This document shows, piece by piece, positions 23,381-31,950 of a DNA stretch of 54,267 nucleotides (position 1 is the first letter of the stretch; each line of letters opens with the position of its first letter). The notes below the pieces were generated by a model. The model was not told where the DNA came from and searched no databases. It saw only the letters and a list, made by a program, of their open reading frames with translations. Made by a program: the position numbers and the translations under genes. The stretch covers positions 1 to 54,267 of the IMG/VR virus record IMGVR_UViG_3300049893_000997; one strand, written 5' to 3'. Source of the stretch: a virus.

Positions 23381-24214
23381 ATGGCTAAGAAAGACGAAAA
23401 GCGGTTCACTTTTGAAAATAAAGACTATGTAATTCGCCCAATTAGTGCTTCTAGTGCGGTAGAAGCCCAGAAGGTTTATAACAGGACATTCAAGCGTGCT
23501 ATCGAAGAGGGTGCTATTCTGAAAAAGAGTCTTGAGGACCATATGCGTCGTCAAGGTTTGTGGGATGATGCGAAGCAAGAGGAGTATGAGAATTTGCTAA
23601 AGAAGAGTGCGGATATCGAGTACAAGATCAAGACCGGAGAATATAAGAAAGCTTCTCAATTAAGAGAAAAGGGTATTGAACTCAAAAGACTTCGCAACGA
23701 ACTCTCTTCTTTATTGCTTGTTCGAAACTCAATGGATAGTAATACCGCCGATGGACAAGCAGATAATGAGCGATTTTTCTATCTGATTACCGCGTGTGTA
23801 TATGATTATGAAACTCAAAAACCGGTGTATACATCGCTGGATGATTATCATGAAAAATCAGAAACAGAACTAGCACTAAAGTGTGCTTCCGAGTTTGCTA
23901 ATTATGCATATGGTCTTGAAGAGAATTTTGAAGATTCTCTAATAGAGAATAGGCTTCTTAAAAAACTAGGACTGCTCAATGATAAAGGTCAATTAACAAA
24001 CAAGCACGGTCAGCGGGTTGATCTTGACGGCAACCTTCTTAATGAAGAGGGTTCTAGAATTGACAAGGATGGTAATCGTATAGACATCAATAATAATCCT
24101 GTTATAGACGATAGCGTTATTGACAATTTGCAATTTGAAGATGATCTGGAGGAAGATACTGTAGAGGAAAAGCCAGTTAAAAAGAAGGCTCGCCCGGTAG
24201 AAACCAAAGAATAA
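23381..24214 (+). CDS. Tail-assembly or structural protein with D-x-D-G-N repeats
   Basis: This 277-residue protein lies directly before the tape measure. Its N-terminal part (KRFTFENKDYVIRPISASSA, then VEAQKVYNRTFKRAIEEGAI) and helical middle (KASQLREKGIELKRLRNELS, NSMDSNTADGQADNERFFYL) match a family I recall from large marine phages. Residues about 195-240 form short repeats of the 'DGNxxDxxG' kind (for example DLDGNLLNEEGSRIDKDGNR), which resemble acidic calcium-binding loops. The tail is Glu/Lys-rich. A tail-assembly chaperone or minor structural role is inferred. ATG 23381 has a GGGAGGA RBS. Confidence 0.6.
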   Translation: MAKKDEKRFTFENKDYVIRPISASSAVEAQKVYNRTFKRAIEEGAILKKSLEDHMRRQGLWDDAKQEEYENLLKKSADIEYKIKTGEYKKASQLREKGIELKRLRNELSSLLLVRNSMDSNTADGQADNERFFYLITACVYDYETQKPVYTSLDDYHEKSETELALKCASEFANYAYGLEENFEDSLIENRLLKKLGLLNDKGQLTNKHGQRVDLDGNLLNEEGSRIDKDGNRIDINNNPVIDDSVIDNLQFEDDLEEDTVEEKPVKKKARPVETKE

Positions 24215-24225
24215 GGTAATTTACA

Positions 24226-27200
24226 ATGGCTTATGATCTTTCTATGCAGATTAATTTGCAGAAACCATCACCCACCAATCTCACAGAAATTAGAAATTCT
24301 ATAGAGAAGGGACTAAAGGGCATTAATGTTGGTGCTGCAATAAGAAGTGCTACCGCCGGAAAACCAATAAAAATTCCGATTACGCCTACTGTATTTAAGA
24401 AAGACATTGATAGTATCAAGCAATCAATAGCTCTCGGTTTAGGGAAAACCCCCTTTTCCGTTGGCATAAAAGCTTCGAAGCAGGATGTAAAAACTATTAG
24501 AAGCTTTATTCAGAGTGGAATTGGCACAATACCAATAACTACAAAAATCTTCAAAAGCAATGTTACTGATATTCGTAAAACAATAATAGGTAAGATTGGT
24601 GTTGTGCCAATTACTATCAAGGTATTCAACTCCAATATTAAGCAGATTAGGCAACAAATTCAAGCTGGTTTGCAAAATATTACGGTTAGTGTTAACACTA
24701 CCGGTGCTGGAGGGGCTGGAGGCGGTAGCGGACGAGGAGGACGCGGCGGTGCTGGAGGTGCCGGAAGAGGTGGTGGCGGGGGTGGTATTGGCCGACAGGC
24801 CGCGGGCATATCACAGAGTTTAAGGGATGCTACGGATAGTGGTAATTCATTTTTTGATGCAATTACTGGCAAGGCACGTAGTTTTGCGGCATATGCTGTG
24901 GCTAGTACCGCTATTTTGAAACTTAGTGGGGCGGTTTCCAATGCAACAAACGAGGCGATTAAATATGAAAAGGAATTGATCAATATCGCACAAACTACCG
25001 GAGATTCTATAGAAAGAACCAAGTCTTTTTCTGATGCGTTAGTAGATATATCCACAAAGTACAATGTAAACCTGAGCCAAGTTGCAAAACTAACAAGAAC
25101 TCTAGCACAGGCGGGTCTTAGTTTTTCGGAAGCCTCAAAGGGTGCTGAGATTCTTGCTAGAACAAGTTTGCTCGCTGGCTTTGATAGTCTTACCAGCACA
25201 ACAGAAGGTTTAATTGCGGTAATGTCCACCTTCAATCTTACCGTGACTAGTGCGGGTAAGGTTCTTGAGTCGATCAACGCAGTATCCAAAGCATACGCGG
25301 TTGAGTCAACCGACCTTGTAGAGTCTATTAAGCGAACCGGTGGTGCATTTAGTGTTGCTGGCGGAACAGTAGAAGAACTTATTGCTTTAATTACCGCTGT
25401 ACGATCAACCACGCGAGAAAGTGCTGAAACTATTTCTACTGGTTTCAGAACAATCTTTGGTCGTTTGCAAAGACCCAAGACAATTGAATACTTTAAGAAG
25501 CTTGGTATCGAATTAGAGGACGCGGAAGGCAAGTTCATCGGACCATATCAATCAATTATTGCCATTAATAAGGGACTGGAACAGCTAGGAATTACTACTG
25601 GAACAGTAAAATTTGCAGAAGTTGTCGAACAAATTGGTGGTATTCGTCAAATTAGCAAGGTGGTTCCTCTATTAACACAGACTAAAAAAGCCCAAGAGGC
25701 TTTAAATGTAGCTAATAATGCTAGTGAGGAGAGCATTAAGGACTTGGAAAAGGCACAACAAGGTCTTGGATATAAACTTGGTACATTACAGAAAGAGTTT
25801 GCAGCATTGATTTCGGAAGTTGTAGACTCTAAAGGATTTAAGACTCTGGCCGATATCTTTATCGGTTTATCAAAATCTGTAATACAGTTCACAAGCACTC
25901 TTAAGCCACTAATGTCAGCATTAGCACCTATTATGGGTGCAGTTGCTGGTAGAGTATTAGGACAGAGTTTACAAGGCAAAGGATTTTCTGAAACTTATGG
26001 TAGTGGTAGAGCGGCGGCTCGACGTAGAAACAGAATTCAAGGCAGAATGAGTAATATTGGTGGATTGGGCGGTGCTGCTGGACCATATGCGACCTCACAG
26101 CAACAGGATGTAGCAAATTTTTATCAAAACCAACTTAATGCCATCCCCGCATCAAGAAGAGGTCGTCGCAGATACGCATCTGGTGGAACGGTTCCAGGAA
26201 GCGGTAGCGGAGATACTGTTCCGGCTATGTTAACTCCTGGCGAGTTTGTGATTAATAAGAAATCCGCACAAGCTATTGGTTATAGCAATCTTGCGAAAAT
26301 CAATAAATACGCCGATGGAGGTTTAGTCGAAGGAAAAACTACAAAAGAAGCATACTTATATCATGCATCGAATTCAGGCAAAGATAACCGAGTGATAGAA
26401 TCCTTATTAAAGGGAGGGGCAAGGTCCGATATTGCACATGGATATGGGCAAGGTTCTGGATTCTATTTATATACTAATGTACAAAAGGCATATGATCACG
26501 CTCTTGGACTATCAGACCCTACTGCACTGACGGGAGCAGAACAAGGGGGGAAACCGTTTGTCGCATGGTTTGTCGAAAAACTTACTCCAAAAAGGTGGAA
26601 TCTTGATTATGAGTATAATAGTCCATTAGTTACAAAATGGATTACAGATAATTATGATCAACTGAAACGGTATCTGGAGGGACAAAAAATTGATCATCCA
26701 GAATTTCCATCACAATTGCCAGCAATCACAGTCAAGGGAATTACGCAACAGAATAAAGGAATTTCTCTTGAGGTTGCTGATAAATCTGGAAGAACACAAC
26801 TAGATGAAGTTTTATCGAATCAATCGGGCAATGTAAAAACTGGACGATATTTAGGTCAAATTATCAGTCATTTAAGAAATAATGATCCGAATATAGTTTA
26901 TAATTTTGAAGGATGGGCTCTTGAGAATGTTGCAGAGAAAAAATTCAAAAGTGATATCAAAGGAATTAAATATGTTGGTAAAGAACCATTAAAGCCGTTT
27001 TCAATTCAAACATATGATGAAGCAAATGACTTTTGGAGGACAGTAAAAAATGATGATTGGAGTCTATCAAAATTTGCTAAAGGAGGTGCTGTTGGTACAG
27101 ACACTGTGCCCGCTATGTTAACTCCCGGCGAGTACGTTATCAATAAAAAATCCGCACAAGCTTTTGGATATGGAAATCTTGAAAAGGTGAATAGGTATGC

Positions 27201-30200
27201 TAAGGGAGGGATTGTATCCGGGGTACAAAAATTTGCCGAAGGAGGTTCTGTTAAACGGTCTTGGATGGAATTTTTTGGATTCACAAAATCAAAGAACCCC
27301 ATGCAAGATGATCTAAGCCAAGGCGGTGGAGAATTAATACATACATTTGATGATCTTAAAAAGGCTGTAGAGTCTGTAACAGCAGATATGGGTGATGCAG
27401 GAAAAGAAATTCTTAAGCAAATAAAACTAAGTGTGCGGCCAGCTATTATTAATGGACGTTTATTTGCGGGTGCTTTTAGACCTAGTACTGGAAAAATAGA
27501 TGCAACCCCCGGAAGGGCTGATCAGGTTGTAGCCGCTCATGAAGTTGGACACGCCTCGGATTATCTTATGGGAGGAAGTAGACCTGGGACAGAAAGATTT
27601 CCTCTTGTTGGAAGAGTAGGAGCAGAAAGATATGCTAGTGGACAACAGGGAACTCTACAAAACAAACTAGCAAAAGCTGCTCAACAAAGAATGTATATAG
27701 AATTAAAGGCTAGGGGTGCATCAGAAAAAGAAATACAACATAGATTAAATCTACAAGAAGTTTATGCTGATTTATTCTCAAAAAGTAAGCCCGCCGTTCG
27801 TGCAATCTTGGCTAGTACAACAAACGCACGCGAAGGAATGAAGCAGTTAGCCGATTTATTGGAAAATGAACCAGAACAATACAATAGACTGTTTATGGGA
27901 ATAGAGAATGATATTCCCTCGCTACGCAAAGCTCGTAAAAGAGGTTTGCAGGCACTTCAAGACGCGGCTATTGGAGCAGAGATAGAAAAAGAGAAGCAAC
28001 TAGAGGCCGCTAAACAGGCCGCAGCCGCTGCGGAAGAAGCAAAAAGGCAAGCGGCTATTTCCGAGAAGGCAGAAAAGGATAGGCAGCGAGCTTTAGAAAT
28101 TGAGAGAAAGAATAATGTTAAGCGATTAAGATCAGAAGGAACAATCACAGGCAAGCGGGCTAAAGAGGGTTTGCAAACAGAAGAGTCAAAAGCCATTGGC
28201 GGTCAAATCAGAGAAGAAAGTCAAAGGATACAAACTTTATCAAAGACTAAATCGGATGCTCAAAGTAGAGTGGAACAGTTGCCCAAAACGCTAGAAAGTC
28301 TAAAAGCGAGCGTTCAAACCGGCGTTTTAAGTCAACAAAGATACAATCAAATTGCTAAACAAACTCAAGCACAGATTAGAAAAGAACAAGAATTAATCAC
28401 TAAGATTGATCAACAAATCACAGAATCTGAAAAAAATAGAGCCGAATTACGTAATCAGTATAAAGCATCACAGCAGAAGTCTAGAGGTTTATTATATTCA
28501 GCCTCAAATGCACCCCCAAATCTTCCTAAAGGTGGTGGCCCTGGCGGTCCCGGCGGTCCCGATGATCCGGGTGGCGGACCTGTAGGCTCTTTCTTAACAA
28601 CAATTGGCAATATAGATAAACAGATGCGGAAGCTAAACATCACTTTTATTGAAATGGCGGTATATGCACAAACATTTGCTTCTACATTTGGTTCAGCAAT
28701 ATCTCAATTTTTTGAAGGTGACTTCAAACAAGAAGTATTATCCGCAGCCACAGCAAGGGGTGGTGTTTTATCAGCTACTGGAGAAGCGGCCGAAGCGGCA
28801 CTTTCAAGAAAGAATGCGTTTTTAACTGGTAAAGCCCTGGGTAAACTTCCGGGCGGGCTTGGTAGATTTGGTCAGGCTATATCAAATAATGCTGGCCGCA
28901 TAGCCGCCGCCGGTAAAGCTTTTGGTAGAGCTTTTGATATCTTCGCTAAAGTAGAGTTGGTTGGTGGATTATTTGATGCGATTCTTAGTGTTAACTATGC
29001 TGCTCAACGCGACAAGTTTATTCAATTAGGTGACGCAAGCAAAGCGGCGGAAGCGGCCACAAGGGCATATGCTCAAGAACAACTAAGAGCTATTCCTATT
29101 CTTGGTGGATTTATATCGGGCCTAGGTGGAGGTATGAACGCCACCGAAGAAAATCTAGATTCTCTTGGAAGATTGGTTGTGGGAAATGCTAGATTAGCAG
29201 CGTCTGTGATCAATAGCCAAAAAGAATTTACTCGACTATCTAATGCTTTGGACGAAGCTCGTTCTTCGAACGATGGGGGTGCCGCGAAGGAGATTATTGG
29301 TAATCAATTAAAATCAATTGAAAATCTAGACGCTCAAGCTTTCGATCTATTCCGTCAGGCTCAAATGGGTGCTAAGACTAATAAGAATGCTCCGGGATAC
29401 ACCGGTGCGGGTATGGGTATTGGTGGCACATTAGGATCCATAGCGGGCGGTGTTGCTGGTAGTTTTGTAGGAGGACCGGCAGGAGCAGCAGGGGGTGCTG
29501 CATTAGGAGGAAAGATTGGAACAGCGGTCGGGGGATTTGTCGGCCTTGGTGTTGGAGCGTATATGGACTCTCAAGAAAATAAGGCAAAAATAGCAGAAAG
29601 CTATCAAGTTCAAATTGATGCTATCAAGCAAAGTTCGCAAAATCAAATCAATATGATTAAAGATGTATCCGCTTCCTTAAAGAGCGAGTCAGCAAGAATT
29701 ATAGATGCGGGCGGTTCATATGAGGACGCATTAAAGAATATTGCGGATAGAGTTGGCGGTAAGGATATCTTGACAAAGATTATGGCAGGAGAAGAATTGA
29801 CGGGTGATATACAAAAAGATCTTGAGGCGTTAAGAGCCCAACGCGATGCTGGTCAAAAAAGGATTGACACGCTCAAAGCAGAAAAAGCCACTATAAAAGA
29901 TTCGGATAAAGTGGCTGTTATGGCAAAAGAACGAGAAATTCAATTGGCTCAGGTACGTTTAGATGCAGTTGATACTATTGAAACGGAACTACAGACTATT
30001 CAGTACAATAATATTCAGCAAGAAAGATTGCTAGAAAGAAGAAAAGTAGAGTCTGCGGCTATTAAAGAACAGATAAGAATCATGAAACAATTAGAAACCG
30101 CTTATGATGGCTTTAATGCTACCATGAGGGATATTAACGATACCGTTGAACAAATGGGTAATGTTGGAACCGGAAGATTATCCACGAGAAGGGCCGCATC

Positions 30201-31950
30201 CAGAGTGGGCATAGATGATTCTAGAATGTTTGAGATGAGTCCACAAGAAATAATGAGAACTCCAGAAGTTGCTACCGCAATGGCAACATATGCGACAGCG
30301 GCTGGTGCTCCCGGAGGAGAAATTAATCGTGCGTTGATTAGTGTAGACCAACTAAATAGATTGAATAAATTTGCTGAAACAAAAGAGTTTCAGCAATTAA
30401 GACAGAGTGCTGTTGAAGGAGAAAATAGACCATCTGCACAAGAACTTGAAAAAGATATTATGGACTTATTTGGTTTCGATGAGAGTAATCCTATCATAAA
30501 AAATGCTATTAGAACATATGCTGAAAGATTACTTTCTAATTCTGATGATGTTGCTGGTGCTGGACAAGCGGCCAAGGAGGAAGCCGAGAAACAGGCTATT
30601 GAGATTATCTCTAGACAGCAAGAAAAGTTTAAGGAGTTGATTCAAACGGAGCAAAAGTACCGCGAGGGTCAAATTGAATTAATTAACCGCAGAGCGGAAG
30701 ATGCTAAGAGGGTGTACGAGGCCGAGAAAGAATATTTCGATGAGAGGCTATCACTTAATACTAAGGTAAGAGAAGCTTTACAAATTGAGCCTGCTGGTCC
30801 GGGACGATCCTCATTCTTACAAACGCAGGCCGCAAGCAACAGAGCGGCCAGAATGGGCAATCTATCTGCCAATAGGGGCAGATTGGGGATAAGGAATGTT
30901 GATGAATCTATCAATAACGTATCTAGACTAATGGAATTTGGCAAAAGGGCCGCGGAACAGCAAGCGGCAGAAAAGGGGGAGCCGACCGGCATTAGTGATA
31001 TAATGCCGGGACTCAAAAATGACTTAGAAATTCTACAACAAACTATTAGAGATGAAATAGATATCCAAAATCAATATCTTGATGGTCTTATTGATAGTGC
31101 CAAAGCACAACAAGAATATACTCAGGCTTTGTATGATGCTCAGGGGGCTATAGTAAGAGATTTAGTTACTGGCACAGACGAAGACGTTGCTAAACAACTA
31201 AGAGGTTTGAATGCAGCAGCAATTGCTTCTATGCAGGGCAGTTTTGCTGGAGTGCCAGAAGATTTGAAACAAGAAGTATTTAGTATATTTGATCAATTTG
31301 CAGATATCGAGATTCCTGGACTTGGTAAGACTGGCAGACAAGCACAAAGAGAGATAACTAAAAATGAAATGATGAAGCGATTTGGTGTTGATGCTGCCAC
31401 AGCGGAGCAGTTAGCAAGCAAGGCCGTTCAAGACCGCGTACCAATAGATCAACGCATGGCCGATCAGATTGAAAATCAAAGAAAGATTGTTGAAGGATTA
31501 ATTACTAAAGAACACGACATGAAACAAAAACAAATTGAAATGGAAATATCTAATACTACTATATTTGGACAGCACGTAGATAGGCTGGGTATACGAGTTG
31601 ATCAATTAATTAATGAACTGGGAATGAGTCGTCAAAATTTCACAAATCCTCCACAACAAATTCCAGATAATGTTCGACCTATGAATAATATGGCCCAAAA
31701 TGTACCCGCCGCATCAAATCAACCTATTCAACTTGTTACTAATGGACAGCAAGAATTTACTTTAAGATTACCAGATATGCAGATGGCTGTAAATCAAGCT
31801 ATTACTAGCACAATCTATGATGCTATATCTACTAAATTCAAAAATCTGGCCGATGGTATAAGGACCGCAAATAATTTTGAAGATGCAGCGAATATTATAC
31901 AAACCGCCGCATCCCAAACGGAAACTCTTAATATAGGAGGACAGGTATAA
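24226..31950 (+). CDS. Tape measure protein with embedded enzyme-like domains
   Basis: This 2574-residue protein sets tail length and leads the DNA during ejection. Residues about 1-155 contain repeated short β/α units. A Gly/Arg-rich linker follows at about 160-195. Residues 200-600 are the conserved tape-measure core (ISTKYNVNLSQVAKLTRTLA, TVEELIALITAVRSTTRESA, TISTGFRTIFGRLQRPKTIE). A 39-residue motif (DTVPAMLTPGEFVINKKSAQ...) occurs at 663-701 and again at 959-997. Between the copies lies an ADP-ribosyltransferase-like segment, and an HExxH metallopeptidase-like segment follows at about 1025-1225. Then come long coiled coils, a glycine-zipper hydrophobic stretch at about 1726-1785 that could insert into a membrane, and a helical C-terminus. 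Size and place, after the chaperone-like genes and before the distal tail genes, confirm the role. Confidence 0.93.
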   Translation: MAYDLSMQINLQKPSPTNLTEIRNSIEKGLKGINVGAAIRSATAGKPIKIPITPTVFKKDIDSIKQSIALGLGKTPFSVGIKASKQDVKTIRSFIQSGIGTIPITTKIFKSNVTDIRKTIIGKIGVVPITIKVFNSNIKQIRQQIQAGLQNITVSVNTTGAGGAGGGSGRGGRGGAGGAGRGGGGGGIGRQAAGISQSLRDATDSGNSFFDAITGKARSFAAYAVASTAILKLSGAVSNATNEAIKYEKELINIAQTTGDSIERTKSFSDALVDISTKYNVNLSQVAKLTRTLAQAGLSFSEASKGAEILARTSLLAGFDSLTSTTEGLIAVMSTFNLTVTSAGKVLESINAVSKAYAVESTDLVESIKRTGGAFSVAGGTVEELIALITAVRSTTRESAETISTGFRTIFGRLQRPKTIEYFKKLGIELEDAEGKFIGPYQSIIAINKGLEQLGITTGTVKFAEVVEQIGGIRQISKVVPLLTQTKKAQEALNVANNASEESIKDLEKAQQGLGYKLGTLQKEFAALISEVVDSKGFKTLADIFIGLSKSVIQFTSTLKPLMSALAPIMGAVAGRVLGQSLQGKGFSETYGSGRAAARRRNRIQGRMSNIGGLGGAAGPYATSQQQDVANFYQNQLNAIPASRRGRRRYASGGTVPGSGSGDTVPAMLTPGEFVINKKSAQAIGYSNLAKINKYADGGLVEGKTTKEAYLYHASNSGKDNRVIESLLKGGARSDIAHGYGQGSGFYLYTNVQKAYDHALGLSDPTALTGAEQGGKPFVAWFVEKLTPKRWNLDYEYNSPLVTKWITDNYDQLKRYLEGQKIDHPEFPSQLPAITVKGITQQNKGISLEVADKSGRTQLDEVLSNQSGNVKTGRYLGQIISHLRNNDPNIVYNFEGWALENVAEKKFKSDIKGIKYVGKEPLKPFSIQTYDEANDFWRTVKNDDWSLSKFAKGGAVGTDTVPAMLTPGEYVINKKSAQAFGYGNLEKVNRYAKGGIVSGVQKFAEGGSVKRSWMEFFGFTKSKNPMQDDLSQGGGELIHTFDDLKKAVESVTADMGDAGKEILKQIKLSVRPAIINGRLFAGAFRPSTGKIDATPGRADQVVAAHEVGHASDYLMGGSRPGTERFPLVGRVGAERYASGQQGTLQNKLAKAAQQRMYIELKARGASEKEIQHRLNLQEVYADLFSKSKPAVRAILASTTNAREGMKQLADLLENEPEQYNRLFMGIENDIPSLRKARKRGLQALQDAAIGAEIEKEKQLEAAKQAAAAAEEAKRQAAISEKAEKDRQRALEIERKNNVKRLRSEGTITGKRAKEGLQTEESKAIGGQIREESQRIQTLSKTKSDAQSRVEQLPKTLESLKASVQTGVLSQQRYNQIAKQTQAQIRKEQELITKIDQQITESEKNRAELRNQYKASQQKSRGLLYSASNAPPNLPKGGGPGGPGGPDDPGGGPVGSFLTTIGNIDKQMRKLNITFIEMAVYAQTFASTFGSAISQFFEGDFKQEVLSAATARGGVLSATGEAAEAALSRKNAFLTGKALGKLPGGLGRFGQAISNNAGRIAAAGKAFGRAFDIFAKVELVGGLFDAILSVNYAAQRDKFIQLGDASKAAEAATRAYAQEQLRAIPILGGFISGLGGGMNATEENLDSLGRLVVGNARLAASVINSQKEFTRLSNALDEARSSNDGGAAKEIIGNQLKSIENLDAQAFDLFRQAQMGAKTNKNAPGYTGAGMGIGGTLGSIAGGVAGSFVGGPAGAAGGAALGGKIGTAVGGFVGLGVGAYMDSQENKAKIAESYQVQIDAIKQSSQNQINMIKDVSASLKSESARIIDAGGSYEDALKNIADRVGGKDILTKIMAGEELTGDIQKDLEALRAQRDAGQKRIDTLKAEKATIKDSDKVAVMAKEREIQLAQVRLDAVDTIETELQTIQYNNIQQERLLERRKVESAAIKEQIRIMKQLETAYDGFNATMRDINDTVEQMGNVGTGRLSTRRAASRVGIDDSRMFEMSPQEIMRTPEVATAMATYATAAGAPGGEINRALISVDQLNRLNKFAETKEFQQLRQSAVEGENRPSAQELEKDIMDLFGFDESNPIIKNAIRTYAERLLSNSDDVAGAGQAAKEEAEKQAIEIISRQQEKFKELIQTEQKYREGQIELINRRAEDAKRVYEAEKEYFDERLSLNTKVREALQIEPAGPGRSSFLQTQAASNRAARMGNLSANRGRLGIRNVDESINNVSRLMEFGKRAAEQQAAEKGEPTGISDIMPGLKNDLEILQQTIRDEIDIQNQYLDGLIDSAKAQQEYTQALYDAQGAIVRDLVTGTDEDVAKQLRGLNAAAIASMQGSFAGVPEDLKQEVFSIFDQFADIEIPGLGKTGRQAQREITKNEMMKRFGVDAATAEQLASKAVQDRVPIDQRMADQIENQRKIVEGLITKEHDMKQKQIEMEISNTTIFGQHVDRLGIRVDQLINELGMSRQNFTNPPQQIPDNVRPMNNMAQNVPAASNQPIQLVTNGQQEFTLRLPDMQMAVNQAITSTIYDAISTKFKNLADGIRTANNFEDAANIIQTAASQTETLNIGGQV
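26212..26328 (+). repeat. In-frame direct repeat flanking a tape-measure cassette (copy 1)
   Basis: This encodes residues 663-701, the 'DTVPAMLTPGEFVINKK' motif common in tape measures. Copy 2 begins 888 bases downstream. The two 39-residue segments are identical at 31 positions by my alignment and also similar at the DNA level, so they could recombine. Confidence 0.75.
26338..27060 (+). other. ADP-ribosyltransferase-like segment inside the tape measure
   Basis: Residues 705-945 of the tape measure. The opening YLYHASNSG, with H713, and then GQGSGFYLYTNVQKAYDHAL, with Y747, resemble the histidine and 'G.GFY.t....A..yA' motifs of H-Y-[E/x] ADP-ribosyltransferase folds, including small phage and bacterial families of the DUF3990 type. 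The third catalytic position is not clear. By eye, 17 of 22 glycine codons are GGA or GGG and 3 are GGT, whereas the flanking core at 24841-25640 uses GGT for 12 of 23. That shift suggests separate acquisition. Enzyme activity is inferred, not shown. Confidence 0.5.
27100..27216 (+). repeat. In-frame direct repeat flanking a tape-measure cassette (copy 2)
   Basis: This encodes residues 959-997, the second copy of the 39-residue motif (DTVPAMLTPGEYVINKKSAQ...). Together with copy 1 it brackets the ADP-ribosyltransferase-like segment. Confidence 0.75.
27301..27890 (+). other. Zinc metallopeptidase-like segment inside the tape measure
   Basis: About residues 1026-1222. H1105-E1106-x-x-H1109 in VVAAHEVGHASDYL is a zincin active site. 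E1178 in NLQEVYADLFSK, about 70 residues later, has the spacing and 'ExxAD' context of the third ligand in gluzincin-like peptidases. Glycine codons here are mostly GGA, unlike the core of the gene. The substrate is unknown; cell-wall peptides, a host envelope protein or the tape measure itself are possible. Confidence 0.65.

Noticed and set aside
24660-25538. Long leftward frame (292 codons) opposite the tape measure
   Set aside because: It is antisense to the conserved tape-measure core and its translation mirrors GGN/GCN-rich codons there; no RBS or family pattern.
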